This document shows positions 19,153-28,985 of a stretch of 34,440 bases of DNA, one piece after another. The notes under the pieces were generated by a model that did no database searches, was not told the DNA's origin, and saw only the letters and a program-made list of their open reading frames with translations. Within the stretch, counting starts at the first letter, position 1, and every line of letters starts with the position of its first letter. The translations under genes were made by a program, and so were the position numbers. The stretch is from Chara braunii (taxonomy: Eukaryota > Streptophyta > Charophyceae > Charales > Characeae). Where the stretch lies: the NCBI GenBank assembly GCA_003427395.1, contig BFEA01000002.1:9221084-9255523 (forward strand), read 5' to 3'.

Positions 19153-19389
19153 TGATATTCCTTATTAAAGCATCAGGGGGTAAGCGGGGGTCAGGAAGGA
19201 GAAGAGTGTGGGGCGTTGGAGAGGAGGGAGACATTATCACTGTGTGGCGGTGCCTACCTCCTCGATCTTCCTCCATTTTTTTCTCTGTTTGATCATCTCG
19301 TGTACCAGTCTCTTTGAAACTATAACTTGTCTAATGATATATTCCTATAAAGGTCCAGACGTCCCATTGCATGTACGAGATCGATAACA
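19153..19389. other. Linker shared with third unit
   Basis: Contains GAGACATTATCACTGTGTGG and TGCCTACCTCCTCGATC, matching the stretch 33415-33462 (TGCCTACCTCCTCTATC). No gene is seen. Confidence 0.5.
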
Positions 19390-19510
19390 GGGTGATTGTG
19401 GGAGCTCTGTCGGAGTTCAGGTGGAACTCTGGAGGCAGGGAACCATGAGGTACGCATCACCTATCCCTTTCCCATATACCCTTACAGGCTACGCCTTTCT
19501 ATTGGACTGC
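19390..19510 (+). repeat. L block, copy 2 (array leader)
   Basis: Contains ATTGTGGGAGCTCTGTC, CTCTGGAGGCAGGGAACC, ATGAGGTACGCATCACCTA and CCCATATACCCTTACAGGC, nearly identical to copy 3. Foldback GAGTTC 19413-19418 with GAACTC 19424-19429. About 160 bp later array A4 begins. Confidence 0.7.
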
Positions 19511-19669
19511 CTGTAAGATTGTATGATATACTGCTTGTACTTTCTTCAGGATTAAGAGAATCAAAAAGAGGAAAGGATACGTGAGTGAAATAAGAATCGT
19601 GCCTGTTAAAAAGAAAGGAACCTAAGTTAAACGAGAAGGAACCTTGACAGCTTGGGTTTGAGGAACAAA

Positions 19670-20775
19670 GTGGTACGATGGAGGCTCATGTGTGAGCCGT
19701 CATGCTACTTGTGTATGCTCTGACTTGATTAAGGGTTAACAATAAGGTACTCATTAGTGAGTCACCTTGCTCTCTGCCTGTCCGGCTGTCGTCGTGACGG
19801 GAAGGGGATTCTAATAATAACTTAGGAACTAAACTAAGTACTCTCTCGGCTGCCGTCGTGATGGGACGAGGGTAGAAACAAAATACTTATAAACTAATTT
19901 AAGTACTCTCTACCTGAGCTGTTGTTGTCATGAGGGGACAAGGGTATGAACAATAACTTATGAACTAATCTAAGTACTCTCTACCTGAGCGGCTGTCGTC
20001 GTGAGGGGGCGAGGGTACAAACAACTACTTATGAACTAATCTAAGCGCTCTCTACCGGAACGACTGTCGTCGTGAAGGGACGAGGGTACAAACAAATACT
20101 TATGAACTAATTCAAGTACTTCTAACCAGATCGGCTGTTGTCGTGATGGGAAAAGGGGTATTAACAATAGTTTATAAACTAAATCGGGTACCCTCCACCG
20201 TAACGGCTGTCGTCGTGACGGGAAGGGGGTATCTGACTATAACTTATGAACTAGATTTGGTACTCTCTACCGGATCGACTGTCGTCGTGATGGAAGGAGG
20301 GTACTAACAATAACTTATAAACTAAAGTAGGTACTCTCTACCGTAACGACTGTCGTCATGTCGGGAAGGGGTTATCTAACTATAACTTATAAACTAAACA
20401 TGGGCTCTCTACCGGATCGACTGTCGTCGTGATGGGACGAGGGTACAAACCCAAACTTACGAACTAATCTAAGTACTCTCTACCGGATCGGCTGTCGTCG
20501 TGATGAGACGAGGGTACAAGCAAATATTTATGAACTAAAATAGGTACTCTCTACCAGATCGGCTGTCGTCGAGACGGGAGAGGGGTTCTGACACTGGCTA
20601 TGAGCTAACTTAGGAACTCATGTGTGAGTTACCTCACTACCTTACCGGATTGGTTGTCGTAATGGCGGGAAGGGATGTCTAACACTAACTTATGAAGTAA
20701 ACTAGGTACTCATGTGTGAGTTACCTTACCATCTACCGGAGCGACTGTCGTCGTGACGGGAAAAGGGGTCTGACT
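19670..20775. repeat. Hairpin satellite A4 (71- and 91-bp units)
   Basis: It starts with a foldback GGCTCATGTGTGAGCC at 19683-19698 that also has weaker outer arms, then about 14 units. Most units are 71 bp (for example unit words TCTCTACC at 19978 and 20049) with CTGTCGTCGTGATGGGACG, ACTTATGAACTAA and GTACTCTCTACC. Units at both ends keep a foldback AGGTACTCA/TGAGTTACCT (about 20613 and 20705, spaced 92 bp). The short unit equals the long one minus 20 bp between two CTC words, so the foldback was lost and the shortened unit then amplified. The array in the third unit has the same structure. Confidence 0.9.
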
Positions 20776-20784
20776 CTTAGAAAA

Positions 20785-21540
20785 TAATAAGGAAGGCTCT
20801 AGGGAGGGTCATCCTATTCACATACTTGAGTCTAAGGATGACTAACAATCTGCAAAGAGTAGGAAATCACATTTCTACTCTTCCTTTTCCTAGCTTACTC
20901 ACCTTCTGATCGTCCGTCCACCAAACCGGTAGAGGGGAGGCTTCTTTAGGAGTCACCCTATTACTTGTTTAACGGTTGGACTACTCATTACCCAAGGAAA
21001 GTAGTAGAGGGGCCTTTGTTGGGGTCTGTCTATTACTTACTTGATTCTGTACTAACTCGCTAAGAGGGTACTCTTGTAGGGATACCCTAAACACTCGTCT
21101 TCTGTCCGAATTAACACGGTCTCAGGACGGTCAGCTTCGGAAAGGCAACAGGAAACCTTTGTTAGGATTATCCTAATGCTCTCATGAAGTGAACCTTCTC
21201 ACGTGATAGTAGGGGGCTCTTGTGCGGGTCACCTATTATTCACGCAGACCGTTATTAACCTCTGAGAAAAAACTGACATCAAGATCCTTCAGAACGTTAC
21301 CTAAAGCAAATAGTAGGATGCTTCTGTAGGAGCCTCAACTATTTTTTGTAGGAGGGATGGTCATGTGTGAGCTATCCTGTTACTCTGAGCAGATCTTATG
21401 TATACATGGAGTGAAACAAAAGGGGGATCAAATACTCGTGTGCGACTTACCCACCTGTCTGTTTGACTAACTGATTGCTTGGTATTGATCAAGTAGCAAG
21501 AGATTCATGTCTGGATCAGTCTACTACTTGAGTATGTTAA
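20785..21540. repeat. Hairpin array A5 (dispersed hairpins with unique spacers)
   Basis: About ten foldbacks of the same form as A3 with more divergence. The best are 20855-20882 (AAGAGTA/TACTCTT plus GAAAT/ATTTC, loop CAC, one bulged G) and 21490-21530 (CAAGTAG/CTACTTG). Others lie near 20787, 20925, 21000, 21065, 21145, 21203, 21307, 21347 and 21425. Spacers are 20-60 bp and dissimilar. No coding potential. Confidence 0.75.
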
Positions 21541-21974
21541 CACAAATAGAAGAGAAAGGAAAGAACAATGTTCATGTTCGAGCAAGGTCTTGACGTATCT
21601 GGAAAAGGAACAAGGAAAGAAGATAGGACCGCGAGAGAAAGGAACTTAAGAACCACCGCGTAGTTCATGACCGTCCATAGCTTTCAGATGGAAGGCCACG
21701 ATGATGAATGAATTGTATCTCGTCTACATAAGCGTCAAACGGTGCGCTTATTTCCAAGAGAGAAAATGCAAGGACTGAGAGTAGGGTAAACATGAGTTTC
21801 CCTAAAAACGACTTAGGACGCAGACATGAGACTCCTTGAGGGAAAGGAGAGAGTGATAGACGGCTTAGGGTAGGGTTGTGAGAGTAAAGCTAAGGATAGG
21901 CCTGGGGTGTCGATCCCAGAGCTCACTACCCATGTCTAAGGGCTCGACCCTTAGATATCAGTATGTGGGAAATC
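21541..21974. other. Unassigned sequence between A5 and B3
   Basis: About 430 bp, purine-leaning, with small foldbacks such as GGGTCGACC-like words near 21940 (GGGCTCGACCC). I recognise no gene. Confidence 0.35.
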
Positions 21975-22440
21975 GAGTGGGGGTGTTGAATCTTTGTTGA
22001 CTTGTGTGTGTGCAGGTCCCTGTTTATCTACTACATTTCAAGGAAGAGGTTCTACAGAAAGGACCCAAATTTTTGTTATCTCTCGATAACAGGCCGGTTG
22101 TTACCGATTCAACTTTTCCCCCTTTGACTTGATACCCACCTCTAAAGTCAAACCCTGTGGTCAGTAAAACTGTCACCTGTGGTCATTGCCTAAATGGTCT
22201 TAGTCACTCTCAAGGGTCCTTTGAAGAAATGTGAGGGGGTAAGGCTTACGTCGCAGGAAAGATAAAGTTGTCATACATGGTTTGGGAAGTGAGGGACAAG
22301 GTCAATGGTTGATGGTTGACTCGGTTAGTGCATGGCATGTGAACTGTCTTTACATTATTCTGTGCAGGTCTAATTTGTGCGTGACTTTGGATTGAACTGG
22401 ACCTGGTCTGTTGAAGAGTCTCGGACATACAACACTTGTG
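21975..22440 (+). repeat. B element, copy 3
   Basis: Landmarks in the B order: TGTTGACTTGTGTGTGTGCAG near 21998, stem TTGTTATC 22073-22080 with GATAACAG 22085-22092 (one G-U pair, loop TCTC), GGCCGGTTGTTACCGATTC, and a right end with TTGACTCGGTTAGTGCATGG and ATTCTGTGCAGGTC near 22359. Both the left and right CAG-G words resemble 3' splice sites. S copy 3 follows after about 180 bp. Confidence 0.7.
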
Positions 22441-22624
22441 AAAGTGGGAAGGGTTCTCGGCGGTAATACTTTCATATTCATCATATGTCCAACTTAACTA
22501 TTATGATGTTCAGTTAAGTCCTAACCTGTTAAGAAAGCTAGGACGTTCTTTGGTAGAAAGAAGATTTGTTCGACATTGGTCGAAGGAATAATACAATACA
22601 AAGTAGCGGAAATAGACTGCCTTA

Positions 22625-22990
22625 TTAAAAGTTCGACCTAAATATCGAACGGGTCAGTTCTAGGCGTCTTACCGCGCGTACCCCGTTTTATGCTACAACG
22701 ATCGAGCAAACGCCCTCGGCCGACCTACCTCTACAAGGACATGTAAAAGCCTTCGCATGTCGGCCGGTAGCTCAGCAGGGATACGCCTACCTGAGGGTGG
22801 TGACAGCCTCTCGGGTTGAGGTAAGTTGTACCTCGCGACTCCCCGACCTGTCGTGGGGTGTCGTGAGAGGTATAGCACGCGCGCACGGTCGGAGTGGTGA
22901 CCGGTTCTTTTTCAAGAAATAAATCCTGCGTGTCACGACCGTGAGGTTCATCGCTCCCAGCGGAGTGCGGGATCGCCACGCGCGACACCG
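22625..22990 (+). repeat. S element, copy 3
   Basis: Contains TAGCTCAGCAG 22768-22778 (A-box-like). Helix 1: ACCTGAGG 22789-22796 with CCTCTCGGGT 22807-22816, a different arm sequence from copies 1 and 2, around GGTGGTGACAG. Helix 2: TACCTCGCG and CGTGAGAGGTA arms enclosing CCCC/GGGG. Helix 3: CACGGTC 22884-22890 with GACCGTG 22937-22943. A further foldback CGCT/AGCG lies near 22952. Minus-strand frames of 61 and 93 codons cross the element in two phases because of a 1-nt length change inside helix 1, which argues against coding. Confidence 0.8.
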
Positions 22991-22991
22991 A

Positions 22992-23560
22992 ACAGATAGT
23001 AGGATGCTCCATTGCGAGTTATCTTACTATTTGTCCACATGGGTGTTGGTCGTAAGAGTCACTCGCTTAGAGTCGAACCGGTAGTAAGAGGCTCTATTGA
23101 GGGTCGTCCTATTACTTGTTTGAATATATTCTTATCTGTCATGAATGGTACTATGACACTCCAGTGAGAGTCGCTCTACAACTTGTTCAAGACCAAAACG
23201 ACTAAGTGTTGAGGGGTGGTGGGGTGCTCCTGTGTGCGTTACCGAACTCCTTGTTTGAACCTATGGTTTGCCTGATGTTGAAAGAGTGGTGGAATGCCTT
23301 AGAGTAGGCTATCCTACTACTTGTGTGACATAAAGTTACATGTACATTATGTAGTATTGAGAAAGAGGAAAGAGGAATCCAATGCGAGTCATTCTACTAA
23401 TCGCCTACCTGTCAAACTAGTAACAGCAGACTCCAATGTGAGTCATCCTATTACTTTTTTAACCCTTGTTGATTAACGTTTAAAGAGGGTAGGAATCGTG
23501 GGAATTGACAGACAGTAAGGTACTCCAGTGCGAGTTATCCTGCTGCTTGCTTATATATGT
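22992..23560. repeat. Hairpin array A6 (CCAGTGNGAGTC core)
   Basis: Eight foldbacks, near 22997, 23081, 23147, 23215, 23287, 23370, 23420 and 23515. Typical: GTAGTAAGA 23081-23089 with TCCTATTAC 23107-23115, and GTAGGATGCTCCATTGCGAG with ATCTTACTAT near 22999-23032. The sequence GGGTCGTCCTATTACTTG is nearly the same as in A3, so A3 and A6 are copies of one array type, each about 0.4-0.6 kb. Here the array follows S3 and leads straight into B4. Confidence 0.8.
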
Positions 23561-23572
23561 GTAACCTATATA

Positions 23573-23606
<34 letters not shown>
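23561..23606. repeat. (TA)n microsatellite
   Basis: About 45 bp, mainly TATATA with a TG interruption, at the border between hairpin array A6 and B element 4. Confidence 0.9.
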
Positions 23607-23612
<6 letters not shown>

Positions 23613-24520
23613 AACTTCATGTAGGGTCATGTTGATAGCTAGGGGGTGTTGAGATCTTGTTGACCTATATGTGATTGAAAGTCATATATTCAAGAAGACT
23701 CATTATGAGTGTATACAAGACTATATCCCGTTGCCTTATGGTAACAGGTGAGTTCGTCAACTCAACCTTCACTCACGCTCGACACACAAGCGGTTAACGG
23801 GTAGCTGGAAATTCAGGAATGAAAATTTTGAAGTGAGAGTTTTGGGCAATCAGAAAATCCCGAATGGTTTTGAAGTGGTGAAACTCCGAAGACCCTGAAA
23901 ACCACCTGTTTAGGCAGGCTGCATCCTGAAGTGGTGAAGTGAGAGTTTTTGACAGTCTGAAAATCCTTAATGGTGCTGAAGTGGTGAAAGATCCGGAGAC
24001 GTTGAAAACCACCTGTTTATGCAGGCTGCATTTAGAAGTGGGGAAGGGTGTTCTGAAGTGGTGAAAGGTCCGAAGACCCTGAAAACCATCTGTTTAGGCA
24101 GGCTGCATCATGAAGTGGTGAAGGGTGTCATGCAGTGGTGATGAAATATACAACTGTTGTTAATCTTTTCTCCCTTGACACCACACTTTGCATTTATCTC
24201 TGCACAAAAAGACATTTGTTAATTTTTGGATCATTGTTGAAAGAGTCTATGTTTGGTAAAAAAAAAAAAAGTCATTGAATGATCAAAACCACATGAGACT
24301 GAATGATTAAGTCGAAAAGGGGATGTCTGGCTGAGAGGATTGAAAATGTGAGTGTAATGTGGGTGAAAATGAATGAATGGTTGACTATGTTAGGATTGTG
24401 TAATGCATTTGGTTTTGTTTGCATGTCAGTAAAATGATCAACCATGCGTTATTCATGCAACTCGCATTGACAAACTTATGTTTACCTAAGCCTTGACGCA
24501 GACACTTCATCGACACGTAA
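23607..24520 (+). repeat. B element, copy 4, with internal tandem repeat
   Basis: Close to B copy 1: GTTGACCTATATGTGATTG near 23660, stem CCGTTGCC 23728-23735 with GGTAACAG 23740-23747, ACTCAACCTTCACTCACG, then later AAGTCGAAAAGGGGATGTC and TTTGGTTTTGTTTGC near 24409-24423. About 350 bp (23800-24140) are absent from copy 1 and hold three partial repeats of GAAAACCACCTGTTTAGGCA-type sequence ending at about 23924, 24030 and 24108. The right-hand CAG of copy 1 is CATG here (TTTGCATGTCAG). Confidence 0.75.
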
Positions 24521-24924
24521 CCTTTGTACATTTGGTTTGGACTTTTCGACTTTACTCTTTCTTGATACTAAACAGATTAGCATAATTGGCAAGACCAGGA
24601 ACCTTATTCGTGTCATATTTTTTAAAAGGTCACGAGTCTACCGTTTATTTTTAATGCATGCTTGAAAGGTCATGAGCCTATCTTCATTTCTTATGTATGA
24701 TTGAAAGGTCAATAGCTTATTGCTTGTTTCACTTTCAAAAGTCAAAAACTTCATCCATGTTTGTTTTTGTTTATGTAAAAATGTAAAGAAATTTCATTGT
24801 TTTTTTGTCTCAATCTTTGAAATTTACTTATTATGCGTATATCGGTTTAAAATAATTTATATAACACACATAATTTATGTGTTAAGTACAAATAAAATAA
24901 AATATTGTATGTAAGAAAGTTCGT
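24521..24924. other. AT-rich sequence, no gene seen
   Basis: About 400 bp, increasingly AT-rich toward 24900. The word GAAAGGTCA recurs three times (about 24626, 24664, 24703), which gives it a weak repeat character. A 64-codon frame is Cys/Phe/Ile-rich and unremarkable. Confidence 0.4.
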
Positions 24925-25330
24925 TAGTCGAGTCGACCTGAATCGTAAGTTGGTCCGAGAGATCAGCACCCCGATGCCCGACACGTACATGGGTCAGTCT
25001 TAAGCGTTCTACCGCACGTATGTCTACGTTATAGCGACCGAGCAAACGCCCTCGACTAACTTACCTCTGCGATTGCAAGTAAAAACCTTCGTATGTGAGT
25101 TTAGAGCTCAGCAGGGATACCCCTACCTAAGGGCGGTGACAACCCCTCAGGTAGAGGTGAGTTGTACCTCGCGGAGCTCTGTCATGTCGCAAGGAGCCGT
25201 GAGAGGTATAGCTACCACGCACGATCGGAGTGGTATCTTCGCTGACTCAATGCAATACCTTAATCCTGCATGACACGATCGTGAGGTCCTACGCTCACCG
25301 TAGGGTGTGGGATCGCAGTGTCCGACAACG
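24925..25330 (+). repeat. S element, copy 4
   Basis: Closest to copy 1: GAGTCGACCTGAATCGTAAG, GAGAGATCAGCACCCCGATG, GGGTCAGTCTTAAGCGTTC. The A-like box is altered by a 2-nt insertion (TAGAGCTCAGCAG near 25102). Helix 1: CTACCT 25123-25128 with AGGTAG 25149-25154 and inner AGGG/CCCT. Helix 2: TACCTCGCG with GTGAGAGGTA. Helix 3: CACGATC 25220-25226 with GATCGTG 25277-25283, a fully compensated change from copy 3. A fourth foldback CCTACG/CGTAGG lies at about 25288-25304. Confidence 0.8.
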
Positions 25331-27859
25331 CACTTGGACTCTTAAATACAGACCATGACTCGAATCTAGATGACACGAGGAGGCGCAAGCTAGTTTCCAC
25401 GACGATGAGTTTTGCCCCTCTTTTTCAGACTTGCCTTGCATGAGTGAATCTTCTGCCAAAACATAGAAAGATGCACTGCCATAACTTTTTCCCGTTTGTC
25501 CATGTGGTGTGTAAAAGTGAAAAAAACACTCGTTACAATAATGATCACGAAAAGAGAAGATCAAAACCGAAAAGAATCTTAAAAAAAAAAAAAAAACCAC
25601 CAAACGTGACTGTCCATTAAAACGCACGTCTGTTGTCAAATAGAGGAGGTTCATCTTCCCATATGCACCACTTGGCGCTCAGTTTTAACTTGTAATTTTA
25701 TTTCTTTTTATATTTCATTTTTTCTTTTTTTCGTTTAGCTGTTCGCCACAACCAATGGTTGTCTTTAACCCTACTGCCTTGCCATGTAACAAACTGCAGT
25801 TTGATTCCCGAAGAAATCGAACTAAAAAAAAAAAAAAATTCGATCTATGTGTGTCATTTTTACGAAGGGTCGTGCAATATTCCCTCACCGTGGACAGTTT
25901 TGGTGGCGCGTTTTACAGATTGTGCGTTCGAAATTTTTTGCGTCGCAATCAAACGTAGGGTTGCTCCTTACTAAAAGGGAACTAACACAATATCTGCCCT
26001 TCATAGATTCGATCCTGGTATCTGTTGAATGCGAGTTGCGCGCTGAAAATTATTGGGCTAGCTCATGTTCTACACTGAATAGGAGTCGCTCTTCAATATG
26101 AAGAACTTTACCACACAACGGGTCGTCAACCCACAGCCTAGCAGGCTCTGCTTGCTTTTGCCACTCAACCGGTTAGCCACCCATCCCTAGATCGAACGTG
26201 TACCCAACCTCACAGAGTAGCATGCTAGCCTTATATTGTTCCGACGTGGATTCAAGCCCGGACGAGGGCAATTCTCATAGCAAAAAAAAAAAGAACAAAA
26301 CTTTGAACCCCCACGCTTTTTACGCCTCAGTCGCACACATGATGCGACTGCTCTTTTTTGTCACTTAAACCCTAAATCATGCAGCTTAGCAGCAACGTAT
26401 CACAACTTTTAATATTTTTAACGGTTGCATGCCTTTGTGACCTCACCAAACAGGAGGGTCAGTTAGTCGCACCACCGATCCTCGTTGTTGCCCTTGCAGG
26501 CCGCAGACGTCCGCACTTTAGGTGAAACGCCTTAGCCTCTCGGTCGTCGGTCGGATCTCAATAAACTTTGCCAAAGATCTCAATCTCATCAAGTCAAATA
26601 ATCCAAACTAATTCCTACTATCAGTCGGACAACGTCGACATTGAAAATCTAGAGCAGGCACCCTTGCGTTCTCAAACCCCATTGAACGACGTCCTCATCA
26701 TTCACATATAAATCAATGGCAAAGACAAAGATTCTTATGAAATTTTAATGTGAAAGAAACAACCACAACATATAACAATTCAAACAATCGTCCGGAACTA
26801 AGTCGAAAATTTTCACCAACCAAACAAAATATTAACACAACAAGAAACCTGACATCAACATCAAAAACTGAGATTTTTTGCCAGATTCATTTCCTAAAAA
26901 CGTACACGAGGATCTTTTTTTGAATGGTCCCAACATCATCCCACTGACAGCCACTCAAAAATATTTTGTCTCTCTGAATGGTACCGGAAGCCCTCCGGCT
27001 AGATCCAAAACTAAATTTTTTCGGTTGATATTTGTGTATCACCTGAGCAGAACCCAAATGAGTCAGGAATAACCCCTGGCGAGTCTTCTAAACGTATCGA
27101 CCTTTTGAAAGTTGTTCATACGAAGTCCAAACAAACCATTCATAGATAAACGATTCATCCAAAGTCTCCGTCTAAGCTTTGATCTCGTTCCAATAACTAT
27201 CATATCTGATGTTTCTAAACCTTTTGTGATATGTGTCAAGGAGTGATGTAATTCACTCAATGAGATAATATATCGTCATCAAGTCTCACTTCAAATTCAA
27301 GCCTTACCACATTTCCTCCGATTTCAGCGATATGGCTGTATCAATCCTTTGCACATAGAGTAGAACATCCCCACCTCACGTGACCGAGGTTGACTAGACC
27401 CCGATCATGGAGGTAAGGTGACCACGCTCGACACGAGGGTAGGTAGCCACTTCTCCTCTCATGGCAAAAAATAGTCGTCGACCTCTACAGGCAGTGTTTT
27501 AACAAGGTCTTAACACTTTCCTCTTTTTTTGCAATAGTTTAGTTTTCCTTCCTTAAACCACACACGATTTGAAAGACAACATATCGTTATGGACCACCCC
27601 TCCGCAGATTATTTTCCAGTCCGCCTCCAAGATCCTAAAAAAAAAAAAAAAAAGGAGGTTGGTAGCAAAACCTGCTCCCGCCCCAACCCTCGGGAAAACG
27701 ACCTGCAGCGATACCAATACCTCCCATATACGCCAATTGTTGAATTTGAAGGTCGTCCGAAGCTGCAGTTTGTAAGTGCTCTTCTCCCGGACCTGCAACG
27801 TGAAGTTATTTCCACGAATTCGAAAGTCTGCACCAGTCACACATATAGATGTCTCAACG
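25331..27859. other. 2.5 kb of unassigned, AT-leaning sequence
   Basis: Contains A runs at 25579-25595, 25824-25838, 26281-26292 and 27637-27652. Several 60-119 codon frames occur on both strands, but they are short, mutually overlapping and without recognisable motifs, and none is shared with the equivalent place in unit 1 (4771-7995). Near 26251-26263 GATTCAAGCCC resembles a pol III B box followed by an A run, a faint hint of an old SINE. I see no gene that can be supported. Confidence 0.45.
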
Positions 27860-27865
27860 TTTTTT

Positions 27866-27935
27866 CACCGTGGTGAGTGGGTTGTGGTGAACACTCACCA
27901 TGGCATTGGCCTTCCCTGACTCCAATGGCGGAGTT
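27866..27935. repeat. Two adjacent foldbacks
   Basis: CCGTGGTGAGTG (about 27868-27879) pairs with CACTCACCATGG (about 27893-27904), 12 bp with one G-U pair. Directly after it CATTGG pairs with CCAATG (about 27905-27929). They precede the longer foldback at 27980 and the R2 element. Confidence 0.75.
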
Positions 27936-27979
27936 GTGGTGGGACCACTTACGTTCTCACCAAAAGTGGTAACCTCAAC

Positions 27980-28037
27980 ATACTACAAGACAAGGTTGGG
28001 GCTAGTCTCGAAGTGCCCCGACCTTGTCTTGTAGTAT
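27980..28037. repeat. 23-bp near-perfect foldback (pre-miRNA-like)
   Basis: The left arm 27980-28002 starts ATACTACAAGACAAGG and the right arm 28015-28037 ends CCTTGTCTTGTAGTAT. All 23 positions pair, one as G-U, around a 12-nt loop TAGTCTCGAAGT. This is the longest uninterrupted stem seen in the window outside the artefact. It could be a small hairpin RNA precursor or a foldback left by a short duplication-inversion; the sequence alone cannot decide. Confidence 0.9.
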
Positions 28038-28114
28038 TGTGAGTGAAGAAATTTGGTAAATGAGAGAGTCATGTAGGAGATGATACCCTTACAAGAGTAT
28101 CTGCTCATGATTTT

Positions 28115-28985
28115 GTATTCGACACAACGTCGGCGCCAACAGACAAGCTGAAGACGGCTAAAAACGGAAAATGAGGCAAATCCCTCAACTGCTATGGTCG
28201 AGAAAGTTTTGCCAGCGCAAGCGCCGAAACACGGCGCGCACAGACTAGAGTCGATGGTTAATTTTTTTTCGAATGCTCGCCTGCCTTGTCGTGGCAAACG
28301 CCGAGACGGTAAAGATTAAGGGATTAAAATTTGAATGACCACGCCCGCCACTTTGACCTGCGCAAAGACTGAAAAAGGGTTACTAGTAAATTAAACTTCC
28401 GGCCACAAAGGTCGGAAGGTTAGTGTAGCAGAAAGGGTCACGCGGAAGGCGACAACGATTTTTCCTTAGTTTATCGACGGCTAAGAAGGTATGTTTGGTT
28501 CGGCTTAAATCAGTAGACGTCGAAAGTATCAAGTAAACGGGGCGACAAAACTACTTGTTGCAGATTAAGACGTAGGGTGAAACTACTAAAGGCCTGGCCA
28601 TGTGGCCAAGACAACTGGTAAGGTAGCCAGACTGACGTAGCGGGCTATGACAGTTAGCAGGAGTCTGAGTCTAACCCTAGGAAAGGTTGTAGGCAATACA
28701 TCAGCCAGAAAGGGGAGGGTCGTGCTATACTTATACTGGGAGAGCTCTTATTATAATTAAGCTAGGAGTTAGCTCAGTAGGTATGGGTCTGAATTGTCAT
28801 GTTATAGATTCAGGGATAAAATCCACCCAATCTTGAGTTATTTCCTTTTGATAGGGAGCAGTAGTAGGGCCGCCCGTTTTTAGCCCGCACAACGTGTGGC
28901 GGGACTCGAACCCGTGACCTTGGTATCAGAGCTAGTTACAGTTAGAACCCGTTGAGACAAATGACACAACAGGGGAGTTAGTAAC
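28115..28985 (+). repeat. R element, copy 2
   Basis: Colinear with R1 (offset 14,634 bp at GACACAACGTCGG). It shares ACAGACAAGCTGAAG, GAGAAAGTTTTGCC, TTTTTTCGAATGCTCG and AACCCGTGACCT. The foldbacks differ from copy 1: TTCCGGCC with GGTCGGAA near 28397-28417 (CCGACC/GGCCGG in copy 1), TGGCCA/TGGCCA near 28595, and GAGCT/AGCTC near 28744-28772. The right end contains the tRNA-like segment and the word TGGTATCAGAGC. No shared open frame. Confidence 0.75.
28890..28970 (-). other. tRNA-like segment at end of R2
   Basis: Read on the minus strand: acceptor-like arm GTTGTGT (28964-28970) with ACACGTT (28891-28897), six of seven positions pairing if G-U is allowed; a D-loop with GG; and a T arm GGGTTCGAGTCCC (28901-28913) that matches the B box. 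The anticodon arm is poor and the variable region too long. It is most likely a tRNA-derived module of the R element, not a working tRNA. On the plus strand, 28921-28932 reads TGGTATCAGAGC, the primer-binding-site word of many plant LTR elements (initiator tRNA-Met), but R1 lacks it. Confidence 0.4.

Noticed and set aside
19670-20775. CRISPR-like array
   Set aside because: Unit length is 71 bp with whole units diverging together; there are no short identical repeats separated by unique spacers of constant length, no cas genes, and the context is eukaryotic.
26245-26292. SINE with B box GATTCAAGCCC and A tail
   Set aside because: Only one box with a mismatch, no A box at a suitable distance, no second copy in the window and no target-site duplication seen.
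28921-28932. LTR-retrotransposon primer-binding site
   Set aside because: Not kept in R copy 1, no TG...CA termini were found for a flanking LTR, and no gag or pol frame follows. Retained only as an alternative reading.
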